Positions 42,836 through 52,327 of a stretch of 64,000 nt of DNA are shown here, piece after piece. Location: positions 1 to 64,000 of the forward strand of contig WIAL01000006.1 in the NCBI GenBank assembly GCA_015519975.1. Direction: 5' to 3'. Numbering within the stretch: the stretch's first letter is position 1; the number at the start of each line of letters is the position of its first letter. Under the pieces are notes generated by a model, which saw only the letters and a list, made by a program, of their open reading frames with translations, had not been told where the DNA came from and did no database searches. This DNA is from Hydrogenothermaceae bacterium. Its GTDB lineage: Bacteria > Aquificota > Aquificia > Aquificales > Hydrogenothermaceae. The translations under genes were made by a program, and so were the position numbers.

Positions 42836-44043
42836 TCTTCCTCCTTAAATAACCATCTTAGTAAAATAGGTGGAAGCAAGGTAGTTATAATTATTACAAA
42901 AACTAAAACAGCATAAATATCTGCCTTTAAAATACCAGAAGTTCTGCCAAGTTCTGCAAATATTAATCCAACTTCTCCTCTTGGAACCATAGCAGTACCT
43001 ATTATAATTCTTTTAAGAACTGAAATTTTTGTTATTAAAAATGAACCAATTATTTTTCCAACAACTGCAATTAATAAAAGTAAAAATCCTGTTATCCATA
43101 AAGTAGAAGAAGTTAAATCAATTACATTTAAATCTATTGATATTCCAACAAGTACAAAAAATATTGGAACAAATATATTTGAGATTGGTTTTAAATAAGA
43201 TTCTATTTTATTAAGGAAATCAGGGTCTGTTTGAAATGCAATACCAAAAGGTAGGAAAAATCTTCTAGATAATGCTATACCTGCCGTAAAAGCACCAAGT
43301 ATTTCTGGAGCATTGAAAAAATGTGAAATATAAGCAAAGATAAGTATTAAGCTAATAATTGTAGTTACAACAAAACCATCAGACCGGGAAAATTTTTTGT
43401 CGTAAAGGTATATAACTTTTGATAAAAATTTTGCCAAAACTGGAGCAAGTGCAAAAAATACAGCTATTAAAAATAAAATTCTAAGCAGATTGTATATATT
43501 TACTTCACCTGTTATAACAAAATCATAAATTGTGATTAACAAAATAACCCCAAGAATATCATCAACAACAGCAGCACCAAGAACTATCTGGGCAACTCCA
43601 GTCCTATGTTTACCAATATCTTTTAACGCCCTTATTGTTATACCAATACTTGTAGCAGTTAATGCCCCTCCTATAAAAAGAGAAACAACAATAGGAAGAT
43701 TAAATACATAATAGCTAACTGCTGCTCCTAAAACAAAAGGGAAAAAAGCTCCTGCAACAGCTACAATAAAAGCTTTCAATCCAGCCTTTTTTAATTTATA
43801 CATATCAGTTTCAAGACCAACTTCAAAAAGAAGAAGAATAATACCTATTTCAGCAAGTATTTTTAGAATAAAATTTGTTTCAACAATACCAAGAAAACTC
43901 GGTCCGATAATAAGCCCAGCAAAAACCTCACCAATTACAGTAGGAAGTTTTAAATAAGCAAATATTTCTCCAAAGATTTTGGCTGAAAGTAAAATTACTG
44001 CAAGTATAAGAAAAAAATCATGAACTGGTATCTGAGCTTCCAT
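42832..44043 (-). CDS. CPA2-type monovalent cation:proton antiporter
   Basis: 403 residues, about 12-13 membrane helices. LPTVIGEVFAGLIIGPSFLG and LLLFEVGLETD are Na+/H+ exchanger (KefB/NapA-type) signatures. GAAVVDDILGVILL contains the paired Asp of the ion site. No C-terminal TrkA-N domain. Exchanges Na+ or K+ for protons. Its first 26 bases lie inside nrdR. Confidence 0.88.
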   Translation of the reverse strand: MEAQIPVHDFFLILAVILLSAKIFGEIFAYLKLPTVIGEVFAGLIIGPSFLGIVETNFILKILAEIGIILLLFEVGLETDMYKLKKAGLKAFIVAVAGAFFPFVLGAAVSYYVFNLPIVVSLFIGGALTATSIGITIRALKDIGKHRTGVAQIVLGAAVVDDILGVILLITIYDFVITGEVNIYNLLRILFLIAVFFALAPVLAKFLSKVIYLYDKKFSRSDGFVVTTIISLILIFAYISHFFNAPEILGAFTAGIALSRRFFLPFGIAFQTDPDFLNKIESYLKPISNIFVPIFFVLVGISIDLNVIDLTSSTLWITGFLLLLIAVVGKIIGSFLITKISVLKRIIIGTAMVPRGEVGLIFAELGRTSGILKADIYAVLVFVIIITTLLPPILLRWLFKEED

Positions 44044-44509
44044 TATCTATTTCATTTTGTCTTTTTTGAAATTCTTCAAGGGTTTTTTGGAAATCTTTAA
44101 GGTCTTTAAATTCGTTATAAACTGATTTGAATCTAATATAGGTAATAATATCTATATTTTTTAGATGCTGTTGAACTAAATCTCCTATTTCTGTAGATTC
44201 TACAAGAAGTTTTCCTTCATCTATTAAAAATCTTTCTATATCTTCTGCTATATCTTCCGCCTGTTTTTGAGAAACAGGTCTATTTTTGGCAGCAAGCATT
44301 ATACCTCTAATAATTTTATTTTTTTCGAAAGGTTGTGTTTCTCCGCTTTTTTTCTTAACTATTATTTTTTCTTCTTCTAGTCTTTCATAGGTTGTAAAAC
44401 GGGTTCCACATTCTACACATTCCCTTCTTCTTCTAATAACAGTTGCATCTTTTGACTGTCTTGTGTCTATCACTTTATCGTGAAGTGAGCCACATTTTGG
44501 ACATTTCAT
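44018..44509 (-). CDS. nrdR: Transcriptional repressor NrdR
   Basis: 163 residues. N-terminal zinc ribbon MKCPKCGSLHDKVIDTR and CVECGTRFTTYE, then an ATP-cone (VKKKSGETQPFEKNKIIRGIMLAA). It represses ribonucleotide reductase genes in response to (d)ATP. No nrd genes are present here. The C-terminus is slightly longer than in most homologues and runs into the antiporter start. Confidence 0.95.
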   Translation of the reverse strand: MKCPKCGSLHDKVIDTRQSKDATVIRRRRECVECGTRFTTYERLEEEKIIVKKKSGETQPFEKNKIIRGIMLAAKNRPVSQKQAEDIAEDIERFLIDEGKLLVESTEIGDLVQQHLKNIDIITYIRFKSVYNEFKDLKDFQKTLEEFQKRQNEIDNGSSDTSS

Positions 44510-44512
44510 AAT

Positions 44513-44920
44513 TTACTCCTTTTCTGTATAGCCTAAACCGTAATAAATAAATTCTCCTTTTATTTTGTTGTCCTTATCAAGGAAAAATTTAACCATCGCA
44601 TCTGTATAGGCTTTTTTATCTTTATCAGGATAAATAAAATACTCTAAAATTGCCTCGGCCCCACCTATTTTTTGTTTAATCCAGAGTCCTGCAGGTTTTA
44701 TCTGAATATTAGGAAAAAGTAAAAATATTGTTTTTAGATAATCTTCTATTTCTTCCTTTCCTTTTACAAAAAGTTCTTTTTTATCTGGCATAAGTTCTTT
44801 TATTTTTGGGTCATAAATTTCTGCATCTTCTGTATAGTTTTGAACTATCTTTTCAATGTTATGATCATTCCATCCTTCTATCCAGGTATCAACAGCTATC
44901 TGTATAGGATTTTTTTCCAT
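44513..44920 (-). CDS. SnoaL/NTF2-like domain protein
   Basis: 135 residues of the cone-shaped NTF2 fold: VDTWIEGWNDHNIEKIVQNYTEDAEIYDP at the start, IEDYLKTIFLLFPNIQIKP, and WIKQKIGGAEAILEYFIYP. Members include isomerases and binding proteins; the ligand is unknown. Its ATG overlaps the hemL stop by one base, and nrdR follows 3 bases later, so it is part of a hemL-nrdR transcript. Confidence 0.75.
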   Translation of the reverse strand: MEKNPIQIAVDTWIEGWNDHNIEKIVQNYTEDAEIYDPKIKELMPDKKELFVKGKEEIEDYLKTIFLLFPNIQIKPAGLWIKQKIGGAEAILEYFIYPDKDKKAYTDAMVKFFLDKDNKIKGEFIYYGLGYTEKE

Positions 44921-46206
44921 TATGTTAACTCCTTAAATGTTTTTTCTACAGCTTCTAAAGTTTTATTTAAATCTTCTTCGCTGTGCGCTGTGCTTAAAAA
45001 TGATGCTTCAAACTGGGAAGGTGCAAGATAAACTCCTTTTTCTATCATCTTCCAGAAAAATTTATTGAACATTTCCAAATCACTGCTTTTTGCATCCTGA
45101 AAGTTTTTAACTTCTTTATCTGTAAAGAACATAGTTATCATTGAACCTACTCTATTTACTGTGGCTTTAATATTATATTTATTTATAAGGTCTTTTAAGC
45201 CTTTTTCAAGTATTTCACCTTTTTTATCAAGTTCAGGATAAGGATTTTTTTCTTTTAGAATTTGAAGTTGTCTTAATCCCGCTGCCATGGCAAGTGGATT
45301 TCCTGAAAGTGTTCCTGCTTGATAAACAGGTCCTTCAGGTGCAACATGTTTCATAATTTCAGCTTTTCCGCCGTAAGCTCCAACAGGAAGACCTGCCCCT
45401 ATAACTTTTCCTAAGGTTGTAAGGTCCGGGTCTATCCCATAAAGCTCCTGTGCACCTCCAAGGGCAAGTCGAAAGCCAGTCATAACCTCATCCCATATTA
45501 AAAGTGAACCATATTCTTTTGTTATTTCTCTTAATCTCTGGTGATACTCTTTAGATGGAGCAACTACTCCCATATTTCCGGCAACAGGTTCAATAATTAC
45601 GCAGGCAATGTCATCACCATGTTTTCTGAAAGCTTCTTCAACTGCTTCTATGTCGTTATATGGAAGGACTATTGTTAAGCTTGCAAGTTCTTCGGGTATT
45701 CCTGGAGTTCCTGGTATTCCAAGAGTTGCGACTCCTGATCCTGCTGAAACAAGCAGGCTATCTCCATGTCCGTGATAACAGCCGTCAAATTTAACAATTT
45801 TCTTTCTTCCTGTATATCCTCTTGCAAGCCTTATTGCAGACATTGTTGCTTCTGTGCCTGAGTTTACAAATCTTATCATTTCAATTGAAGGGACAGCTTC
45901 AACAACAGCCTTTGCCATTTCAACTTCAAGCTCTGTTGGTGCTCCAAAGCTTGTCCCGTAATTTGACACCTGCTTTATTGCATTTATAATTTGATCGTTT
46001 GCATGCCCAAGAATTAAAGGTCCCCACGACAGTACGTAATCTATATACTCATTTCCATCAACATCCCAAACTCTACTTCCTTTTCCTCTTTCTATAAAGA
46101 TAGGCGTCCCGCCCAAAGCTTTAAACGCTCTAACAGGTGAGTTTACACCGCCTACTAAATATTTTTGTGCTTCTTCAAACAGCTTTTTAGATTTCTCAAA
46201 CCCCAT
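44920..46206 (-). CDS. hemL: Glutamate-1-semialdehyde 2,1-aminomutase
   Basis: 428 residues, typical length. PLP-dependent conversion of glutamate-1-semialdehyde to 5-aminolevulinate in C5 haem synthesis. [23 protein letters not shown] at the start, [10 protein letters not shown], and the PLP lysine in [36 protein letters not shown] is also characteristic. First gene of the run into the NTF2-like gene, nrdR and the antiporter. Confidence 0.96.
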   Translation of the reverse strand: MGFEKSKKLFEEAQKYLVGGVNSPVRAFKALGGTPIFIERGKGSRVWDVDGNEYIDYVLSWGPLILGHANDQIINAIKQVSNYGTSFGAPTELEVEMAKAVVEAVPSIEMIRFVNSGTEATMSAIRLARGYTGRKKIVKFDGCYHGHGDSLLVSAGSGVATLGIPGTPGIPEELASLTIVLPYNDIEAVEEAFRKHGDDIACVIIEPVAGNMGVVAPSKEYHQRLREITKEYGSLLIWDEVMTGFRLALGGAQELYGIDPDLTTLGKVIGAGLPVGAYGGKAEIMKHVAPEGPVYQAGTLSGNPLAMAAGLRQLQILKEKNPYPELDKKGEILEKGLKDLINKYNIKATVNRVGSMITMFFTDKEVKNFQDAKSSDLEMFNKFFWKMIEKGVYLAPSQFEASFLSTAHSEEDLNKTLEAVEKTFKELT

Positions 46207-46264
46207 ACTAATCTCCTGAAATATAGTAATTATAAAAATTATATCAGATTTGAATATTAGAATA

Positions 46265-47149
46265 TTAATCGTAGATGTTTTCAGGCTGTCCTTTTGGGCG
46301 GGTTTTCCATCTTTTATGAACCCAGAAATACTGGTCTGGATGTTTTTTTACTGCTTCTTCTATTTTTTTTGTGTATGCCTGAGTTAACTCCTTTAGATCT
46401 TTTTCATAGTTTCCTGTTGGAGTAAAATCAATCTTTTCTATTTCACACAAATATTTTTTTGTTTCATAATCAAAATAGGAAAATCCAAAAAGGACCTCTT
46501 TGTTATATTTTAATGCAAGTTTTGCCGGAAAGGTTACAGTAGAAGCCTCAAGACCAAAAAAATCAACAAATATTCCTCTATGGGCTAAAGCATTCTGATC
46601 TGCTAAAAATGTTATAACTTTCCCTTCTTTTAGTGCCTTTATAAAATCCTTTAGAGGTTGATCGTGAAATATTATCTTTATACCTGAAGACTGCCTGATA
46701 TTTGTAATTAAATCATTTAATTTTTTATTTTTTAATCTATAAGCAAGATCAACTATACCTTCAACGTTATATGCAAGACCAGCTCCACCAAGTTCCCAGT
46801 TTCCAATATGGGCAGATATAAGAATTTTACCTTCTTTTCTATCTTGAAGAAGTTCTTTACCTTTTTTTATTTCAAAAATTTCATTTATGTAGCCTGACTT
46901 TACATAATCAGGTATTTTAGGAAATTCTGTTAAAACTTTCCCAATATTTTGAAGTGATTTTTTCCCAATTTCTAATTTCCATTCTCTGGACTTTTCAGGA
47001 AAGGCAATGTCAAGATTCCTAAGAATAACTTCTTTCCGATAGCCTAAATACCAAAAAAGAGAGCCTATAAGCTCTCCTGTTTTTAAATTTATATTTCTGG
47101 GCAGTGTCTTAGTAAAAGAAAAAAAAGCTTTAGCAAGCAAATAGGACAT
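46265..47149 (-). CDS. Lipid A biosynthesis acyltransferase (LpxL/HtrB-like)
   Basis: 294 residues. N-terminal membrane anchor region, then catalytic [12 protein letters not shown] (H-x4-E motif) and [23 protein letters not shown]. It adds a secondary acyl chain to a lipid A precursor or another envelope glycolipid. Matches the LptF/G-type gene nearby in indicating a Gram-negative outer membrane. Its ATG overlaps the Nudix gene stop by one base. Confidence 0.88.
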   Translation of the reverse strand: MSYLLAKAFFSFTKTLPRNINLKTGELIGSLFWYLGYRKEVILRNLDIAFPEKSREWKLEIGKKSLQNIGKVLTEFPKIPDYVKSGYINEIFEIKKGKELLQDRKEGKILISAHIGNWELGGAGLAYNVEGIVDLAYRLKNKKLNDLITNIRQSSGIKIIFHDQPLKDFIKALKEGKVITFLADQNALAHRGIFVDFFGLEASTVTFPAKLALKYNKEVLFGFSYFDYETKKYLCEIEKIDFTPTGNYEKDLKELTQAYTKKIEEAVKKHPDQYFWVHKRWKTRPKGQPENIYD

Positions 47150-47580
47150 TAAATTTCACCTAGCTTTTGCAGCTCCTTTACAGCTTTTTCAAACATTTCT
47201 TTATCTGTTGGATAAGAAAGTGTTTTTTCAACTTCCTCAATTGGAAGGAATTTAGCTTCATCAATTTCTTCTTTCTGAGGAACTATTTCTCCTCCAACAT
47301 ATCTCATTAGGTAATAATATACAAATTTATGGATTCTTACTGAACCTGAGCTGTACCAGTAATCAACTTCTCCAAGATAGGTAATAATCTCTGCATCTAC
47401 TCCAGTTTCTTCTTTCACCTCTCTTAGAGCTGCTTTGTCTTTAGGTTCTCCTTTTTCAATATTACCTTTTGGAAAACTCCATCTGTTTTTTACTCTGATA
47501 AGTAAAATTTCTACTTTTCCTTCTTCATTTTTTCTGTAAACTATTCCACCAGCCGAAAATTCCCATTCAGTTTTTGTCAT
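47149..47580 (-). CDS. Nudix hydrolase
   Basis: 143 residues. The Nudix box GNIEKGEPKDKAALREVKEETGV is complete. SAGGIVYRKNEEGKVEILLIRVK at the N-terminus resembles Ap4A/bis(5'-nucleosyl)-tetraphosphate hydrolases. The substrate is otherwise open. Lies between the DASS transporter and the acyltransferase genes in one transcript. Confidence 0.92.
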   Translation of the reverse strand: MTKTEWEFSAGGIVYRKNEEGKVEILLIRVKNRWSFPKGNIEKGEPKDKAALREVKEETGVDAEIITYLGEVDYWYSSGSVRIHKFVYYYLMRYVGGEIVPQKEEIDEAKFLPIEEVEKTLSYPTDKEMFEKAVKELQKLGEI

Positions 47581-47589
47581 TTACTTACC

Positions 47590-49038
47590 TCACATATGTA
47601 TTATTACGAACAAAGTTAAAATTATACTGCCGATAATATTTAAAAAGAAACCTAATTTTACCATTTTTGAAATTTTTATCAACCCACTGCCATAAATTAT
47701 GGCATTAGGAGGAGTTGCTATTGGAAGCATAAAAGCAAAACTTGCAGCAATTATTATAGCAATAATCGGGTAGAATATGTCAATATTCATAGCCTGAAGT
47801 GTCCCAATCATTATTGGAACAAATGTTATAGCAGTAGCAGTGTTTGAGCTTATTTCTGTCAAAAATACCATAGAAAGTATAACAATAAAAATAAATAACA
47901 ATGCAAAGTTAGGATCAATCAATGATGCAATTTGCGTTCCAATATATTTTGCAAGGCCTGTACTAACAATAATTTTACCAAGGGCTATACCACCTGCAAA
48001 TAAAAGCACTGTATCCCAGTCTATCTGTTTTAGATCTTCTGTATCAAGGGTGGATTTTCCTTTTTCAACAGGCAGTAAAAACAGCAAAATTGCAGCAAGT
48101 ACTGCAACTATTCCTTCTGGAAAATGGGATTTTAAAAAAGTATAAGCAGTTTTATTCCCTAAAAGATTTGCTATTCCTGGAAGTATCCATAAGATAACAG
48201 CTAAAGAAAATACAATTAAAGTATTCTTTTCCCCTTTGGAAAGTTTTTTTAGTTTTTTCTTTTCTTCAAGTATTATCTGCTTAACCTGACTGTAGTCAAA
48301 CTTAAAATTTCTAATATGAAACCTTATATACAGCAGTAAAATAATAAACATTGCAAATGATACAGGTGATACAATTAAAAACCACTGTAAGAAATCTATT
48401 TTATATCCTGCTTCTTCTAAAAATCCAACACCAACTAAATTAGTAGGAGTTCCAATAAGAGTTGCCGTTCCACCTATTGATGCTGTATAAGCTATGGCAA
48501 TTAAAAGATAAACACCAAACTCTTTTGAGTTCTTTATTTTATTATGTGTAAACAAAGTTATTATCCCAATAGCAAGAGGTAGAAGCATGGCCGTTGTTGC
48601 CGTGTTGCTTATCCACATTGAAAGAAAAAACGCAATCAAAGTAAAGCCAACTAAAACTCTGAAAGGTGACTTTAAAAATACATCTTTAGATAAAAGATTT
48701 AATGCTATTCTCTCATCAAGACCATATTTTGTCATTGACTGGGCTATTAAGAAACTTCCAATAAATAAAAGAATAACAGGATGTCCCATACTTAAAAATG
48801 CTTTTTTGGCAGAAATTATCCCAAATACTACTGCAAGAGAAACACCTAAAAACGCTGTTATTCCAAGGGGAAGTACTTCAAGAAGCCAGAAAACCATACA
48901 AAAAACCATTATGGAAAGGATAATTTTGCCATCTGTGTTTAAAGATAGTGGCAGTAAGAAGGTTAAAATAGCTAGTGTAGGTGCTAAAAATAATCCTATT
49001 TTCTTTTTTTCTTGCTGGAGTTTTTTAAAGCTATCCAT
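47590..49038 (-). CDS. DASS-family (SLC13) anion/dicarboxylate transporter
   Basis: 482 residues, about 12 membrane helices. The two family motifs are SNTATTAMLLPLAIGI and SSNTATAITFVPIMI (the SNT motifs that bind Na+ and carboxylate). LPIATPPNAIIYGSG is the C-terminal signature. Substrate may be a C4-dicarboxylate, sulfate or phosphate. Starts in the last base of the MNT gene stop. Confidence 0.9.
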   Translation of the reverse strand: MDSFKKLQQEKKKIGLFLAPTLAILTFLLPLSLNTDGKIILSIMVFCMVFWLLEVLPLGITAFLGVSLAVVFGIISAKKAFLSMGHPVILLFIGSFLIAQSMTKYGLDERIALNLLSKDVFLKSPFRVLVGFTLIAFFLSMWISNTATTAMLLPLAIGIITLFTHNKIKNSKEFGVYLLIAIAYTASIGGTATLIGTPTNLVGVGFLEEAGYKIDFLQWFLIVSPVSFAMFIILLLYIRFHIRNFKFDYSQVKQIILEEKKKLKKLSKGEKNTLIVFSLAVILWILPGIANLLGNKTAYTFLKSHFPEGIVAVLAAILLFLLPVEKGKSTLDTEDLKQIDWDTVLLFAGGIALGKIIVSTGLAKYIGTQIASLIDPNFALLFIFIVILSMVFLTEISSNTATAITFVPIMIGTLQAMNIDIFYPIIAIIIAASFAFMLPIATPPNAIIYGSGLIKISKMVKLGFFLNIIGSIILTLFVIIHM

Positions 49039-49355
49039 TAATATATCCTTACTCCTGTTTCCTTTGCCTCTTTAGATATAAAATCTGTGCTGTCAAAAGG
49101 CTTTATTACCAAATCTACTTTTTGTTCTCCTATTTTTTTATCAAGCTGGACTAAAAAATCAAGTTTTTTATCCAAAATGTCTTTATATTCTTTTACTTCC
49201 AAGTATATATCTATATCTCCACCTTTTGCCTTCGGGTTTACCCTTGAGCCAAAAATCCAGACTTTAGCTTCATCTCCAAAATATTTTTTAGCAAGTTCTA
49301 TAATAGTTTTTATCACTTCTTCAGGAAGTCTAATATTTTTAAATGTTCCTTGCAT
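49038..49355 (-). CDS. MNT-type nucleotidyltransferase (putative antitoxin)
   Basis: 105 residues with a minimal nucleotidyltransferase core: IFGSRVNPKAKGGDIDIYLE (Gly36-Ser37, Asp47, Asp49) and a third acid in KVDLVI. In HEPN/MNT modules this protein AMPylates or binds the HEPN toxin. Overlaps the HEPN gene by 17 bases, toxin first. The GSR-(9)-D-I-D spacing keeps the catalytic acids. Confidence 0.88.
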   Translation of the reverse strand: MQGTFKNIRLPEEVIKTIIELAKKYFGDEAKVWIFGSRVNPKAKGGDIDIYLEVKEYKDILDKKLDFLVQLDKKIGEQKVDLVIKPFDSTDFISKEAKETGVRIY

Positions 49356-49791
49356 TTAAGAATTCCTTAATTTTTAAAATTATATTTTTAATTGTTTCAA
49401 CTTCTACTAAAGCTTTTTTAACAGCCTCTATTTTTAAATCTGTTTCCCAAGGATATATATGGACAAACTCATTTCTTAATTTTCTTATTTTATTCCAGCT
49501 TTCTGCATTTTCTAAAAATCTATACTTTTCAAGGGTATTTAAAATGTCTATAAATGAAACTTCTGTATAACTTTTTCCTGTCAAAATTTCAAAAAATAAA
49601 GGAAATAATTTCTCTCCAACTGCACTTTGAAGTTTTATAAATCTAAAAATAAACGCATCTAAAAGGATTATAGTTTCATAATCTAATAAATCTTTTTTAT
49701 CTAAATTTAAACTTTCTATTTTTTCTTTTTCATACTCTAATGTGTTTAGATGTTTATCTATCTCTTCAAGAATTAATTTAATCTTCTTCAT
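49339..49791 (-). CDS. HEPN-domain protein (putative RNase toxin)
   Basis: 150 residues, all helical. The HEPN RNase motif R-x4-H is present: Arg106 to His111 in RKLRNEFVHIYPW. The combination with an overlapping MNT gene defines a HEPN/MNT toxin-antitoxin pair. It starts 14 bases inside the hom stop region, so the pair is embedded in the hom-DASS transcript rather than standing alone. Confidence 0.85.
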   Translation of the reverse strand: MKKIKLILEEIDKHLNTLEYEKEKIESLNLDKKDLLDYETIILLDAFIFRFIKLQSAVGEKLFPLFFEILTGKSYTEVSFIDILNTLEKYRFLENAESWNKIRKLRNEFVHIYPWETDLKIEAVKKALVEVETIKNIILKIKEFLNARNI

Positions 49792-51103
49792 CTTCTACTC
49801 TGATAATTACAGTCTTTGCACCTGTTAGATTATTATCTTCAATCTCTTTAACTGCCTTTTGAAGATTATTTTCTGATGCTGTATGGGTTAATATCACAAG
49901 AGGAACAAGCTTTTCACTTATTTTTTCATATTTCTCTATAACTTTTTCTTTCTGCAGAACAGCTGCAATGCTTATGTCATATTTTGCAAAAATAGCTGCA
50001 ACTTTTGAAAGAATACCTGTAATATCAGGTACAGTAAATCTTACATAGTATCTTGTGTAAAAATCGCTTACTTTAGTTAAATTTAAATCTTTATGTTCCC
50101 AGTTCATTGAGGTAATTTCAATTTCCCGTCCAACTCCAAGGGATATACTTTTCGCAATATCTACAACGTCGCTAACAACTGCACTTGCCGTTGGTAAACT
50201 TCCAGCCCCTCTTCCGTAAAACATTGTTTCTCCAACACTGTCCCCTTCAACCATTACTGCGTTAAACACCCCATCTACCTTTGCAAGCTGGTGGTCTGAA
50301 GGTAAAAATGTAGGATGGACTCTAACTTCAACCTCACCGTTATGGGATTTTGCTATTGCAAGAAGTTTCAACGTGTATCCAAGTTCTTTTGCAAGTTCTA
50401 TATCCATCAAATTAATATCTTCAATTCCTTCTATGTGAACCTTTGAAAAATCCAAAAATCCACCGTAAGACAAAGAAGCAAGTATTGCTATTTTATGGGC
50501 TGCATCCGTTCCATTTATATCAAGTGTTGGGTCGGCCTCTGCATATCCAAGTTCTTTAGCTTCTTCAAGAGCTGTTTTAAAGTCTTTTCCTTCTTTAAAC
50601 ATTGAAGTTAGAATGTAATTCGTTGTTCCGTTTAGGATTCCATATATTTTATTAATTTTATTTCCAACAAGTCCTTCCCTTAATGCTCTTATAATAGGTA
50701 TCCCACCTGCAACAGCTGCCTCATACCCTATTCTTATATTTTTCTCTTCAGCTTTTAGGAATATATCTTTTCCTTTTTCTGCAAGAAGTGCCTTGTTTGC
50801 AGTTACTATATGTTTTCCTTTTTCTATAGCTTTTAATGCAAGCTCATAGGGAAAATCTATGCCGCCAGTTAGCTCAATAATTATTTTTATATCTTTATCA
50901 TTTAAAATTTCATCTAAAGAATTTGCCTTTTGATTTTCTTTTAAAGGAAATTCAAATTTTTTATTCCAGTTCCTTGTAAAAACTTTTTTTAGATTTATTT
51001 CAACCCCTGCTCTTTTTTTTAAAATCTCTTTTTTTTCTTCTAAAATTTTTGCAGTTCCATTTCCAACTACGCCGTATCCAACTATTGCAACATCTACTTT
51101 CAA
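49778..51103 (-). CDS. hom: Homoserine dehydrogenase
   Basis: 441 residues. NAD(P) loop VAIVGYGVVGNGTAKIL (residues 4-20), ANKALLAEKG, GILNGTTNYILTSM, the LGYAEADPTLDINGTDAAHKIAIL catalytic segment, and a C-terminal ACT domain (FTVPDITGILSKVAAIFAKYDISIAAV) for feedback control. Reduces aspartate semialdehyde to homoserine for Thr/Met synthesis. The ATG follows AAGGAGGT. The Dcd-like gene lies 11 bases upstream. Confidence 0.95.
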   Translation of the reverse strand: MKVDVAIVGYGVVGNGTAKILEEKKEILKKRAGVEINLKKVFTRNWNKKFEFPLKENQKANSLDEILNDKDIKIIIELTGGIDFPYELALKAIEKGKHIVTANKALLAEKGKDIFLKAEEKNIRIGYEAAVAGGIPIIRALREGLVGNKINKIYGILNGTTNYILTSMFKEGKDFKTALEEAKELGYAEADPTLDINGTDAAHKIAILASLSYGGFLDFSKVHIEGIEDINLMDIELAKELGYTLKLLAIAKSHNGEVEVRVHPTFLPSDHQLAKVDGVFNAVMVEGDSVGETMFYGRGAGSLPTASAVVSDVVDIAKSISLGVGREIEITSMNWEHKDLNLTKVSDFYTRYYVRFTVPDITGILSKVAAIFAKYDISIAAVLQKEKVIEKYEKISEKLVPLVILTHTASENNLQKAVKEIEDNNLTGAKTVIIRVEDEED

Positions 51104-51114
51104 GCCAACCTCCT

Positions 51115-51588
51115 TTAATCAACTTTATGAAAAGTTAAATGGCATATTTTCATGTCTTTAAAAATTCTTACAGGAAAATCGTTTGTATTATAGAGTATAA
51201 ATGTTATATTTCCTTCAAACCCTGCATCAATCATTCCTGCATTAATAAGATGAAGACCCATTTGTGAAAGTCTAAGTTTTGGAGATATTGATACTGCTAT
51301 AGAAGGGTCTGTTTTTATGTACTCATTTGACTGGGCTATAAAAATTTTGTTTTTTTCTATTACCATTCCTGAATCAGTTATTCTATCCTTTTCTAAAACA
51401 TTAAAGTAAGGATTTTTTAAATCAAGCATTTCAACTGGGTACAAAATTTCTTCTGAATACCTGTAAAAGTTTTCAGAAAGGGTTAAATCAACAAAAATAC
51501 CATTTAATTGATACTCTAAATCAAAGGGCTCAATTTCTATGAGCCCATTTTCTAAACTTTCCTTTATTTTATTTTCACTTAAAATCAA
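51115..51588 (-). CDS. dcd: dCTP deaminase/dUTPase-fold protein, divergent active site
   Basis: 157 residues. The overall pattern matches dCTP deaminase: GIFVDLTLSENF, IFIAQSNEYIKTDP, MGLHLINAGMIDAGFEGNITFILYN, and the PVRIFKDMKICHLTFHKV end. In the catalytic stretch IDPGWxGxLxLE of the family, the position of the Glu appears to be Ile131. The SSxxRLG Arg/Ser loop (about 103-111) is replaced by PKLRLSQMG. It may therefore be an inactive or repurposed homologue. It sits upstream of hom and downstream of elbB in the same direction. Confidence 0.7.
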   Translation of the reverse strand: MILSENKIKESLENGLIEIEPFDLEYQLNGIFVDLTLSENFYRYSEEILYPVEMLDLKNPYFNVLEKDRITDSGMVIEKNKIFIAQSNEYIKTDPSIAVSISPKLRLSQMGLHLINAGMIDAGFEGNITFILYNTNDFPVRIFKDMKICHLTFHKVD

Positions 51589-51590
51589 TA

Positions 51591-52250
51591 TTACTCTCCT
51601 TTTGCAAGTCTTAAAACTTCATTTACGAGTTTTTCAATACCTTCTGCAACGTCTTTTATTGTTTTTCCTTCCATGTATGCAGGCGTTGAAACAATTTTAT
51701 TTTCTTCGTCAACTAAAGCCTCAGAAACTGGGCACACCAAATGCTGTTGTCCCATTGCTTCTATAGCTTTTGCCACTTCTTCATCACTACCAATTGTAAG
51801 TTTTGCTTTTGCTTCTTTTAAAGCTGCTGCAACTATTACCGGAGAAATACATACTGCTCCAATTGGTTTTTTCTTTTCAAACATTTCAACAAGAAGTCTT
51901 TTAACTTCTGGAATCACATCAGCCTCTGCTCCTTTTTCTAAAAAGTTTGAGAAATTCTTTGCAACTCCATATCCACCTGGCATAATTAAAGCATCTATAT
52001 CATCAGCAGAAACTTCATTTATATCCTTTATATTCCCTCTTGCTATTCTAGCAGCTTCAACTAAAACATTTCTTGTTTCATCAGTTTTCTCACCAGTGAG
52101 ATGGTTAATAACTTCTTTTTGAGGAATATTTGGAGCCATGCAAACTATTTGAGCACCAGCTTTATCTAAAAAATATAATGTAAGTGTTGCTTCATGTATT
52201 TCAGCACCGTCAAAAACACCACATCCTGCAAGTAAAACTCCAACTTTCAT
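51591..52250 (-). CDS. elbB: Isoprenoid biosynthesis glyoxalase ElbB
   Basis: 219 residues of the DJ-1/PfpI superfamily. The opening VGVLLAGCGVFDGAEIHEATLTL and MPGGYGVAKNFSNF are ElbB hallmarks. The nucleophilic Cys lies in GAVCISPVI. Glyoxalase activity has been reported for the E. coli protein; physiological role is unclear. It precedes the Dcd-like gene by 2 bases. Divergent from atpC. Confidence 0.92.
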   Translation of the reverse strand: MKVGVLLAGCGVFDGAEIHEATLTLYFLDKAGAQIVCMAPNIPQKEVINHLTGEKTDETRNVLVEAARIARGNIKDINEVSADDIDALIMPGGYGVAKNFSNFLEKGAEADVIPEVKRLLVEMFEKKKPIGAVCISPVIVAAALKEAKAKLTIGSDEEVAKAIEAMGQQHLVCPVSEALVDEENKIVSTPAYMEGKTIKDVAEGIEKLVNEVLRLAKGE

Positions 52251-52327
52251 GATACTACCCTCCTTCTTTAAAATTTATACAAACTATTGTAAACTAATTT
52301 ATTGAATAATTTAAATGGAGGCAAGGT

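Noticed and set aside
48587-49075. 162-codon plus-strand frame opposite the DASS transporter
   Set aside because: It covers conserved membrane helices of the real gene and has no recognisable motif.
51673-52122. 149-codon plus-strand frame opposite elbB
   Set aside because: elbB is a clear, full-length family member; the opposing frame is Ser/Phe-rich and matches no known domain.
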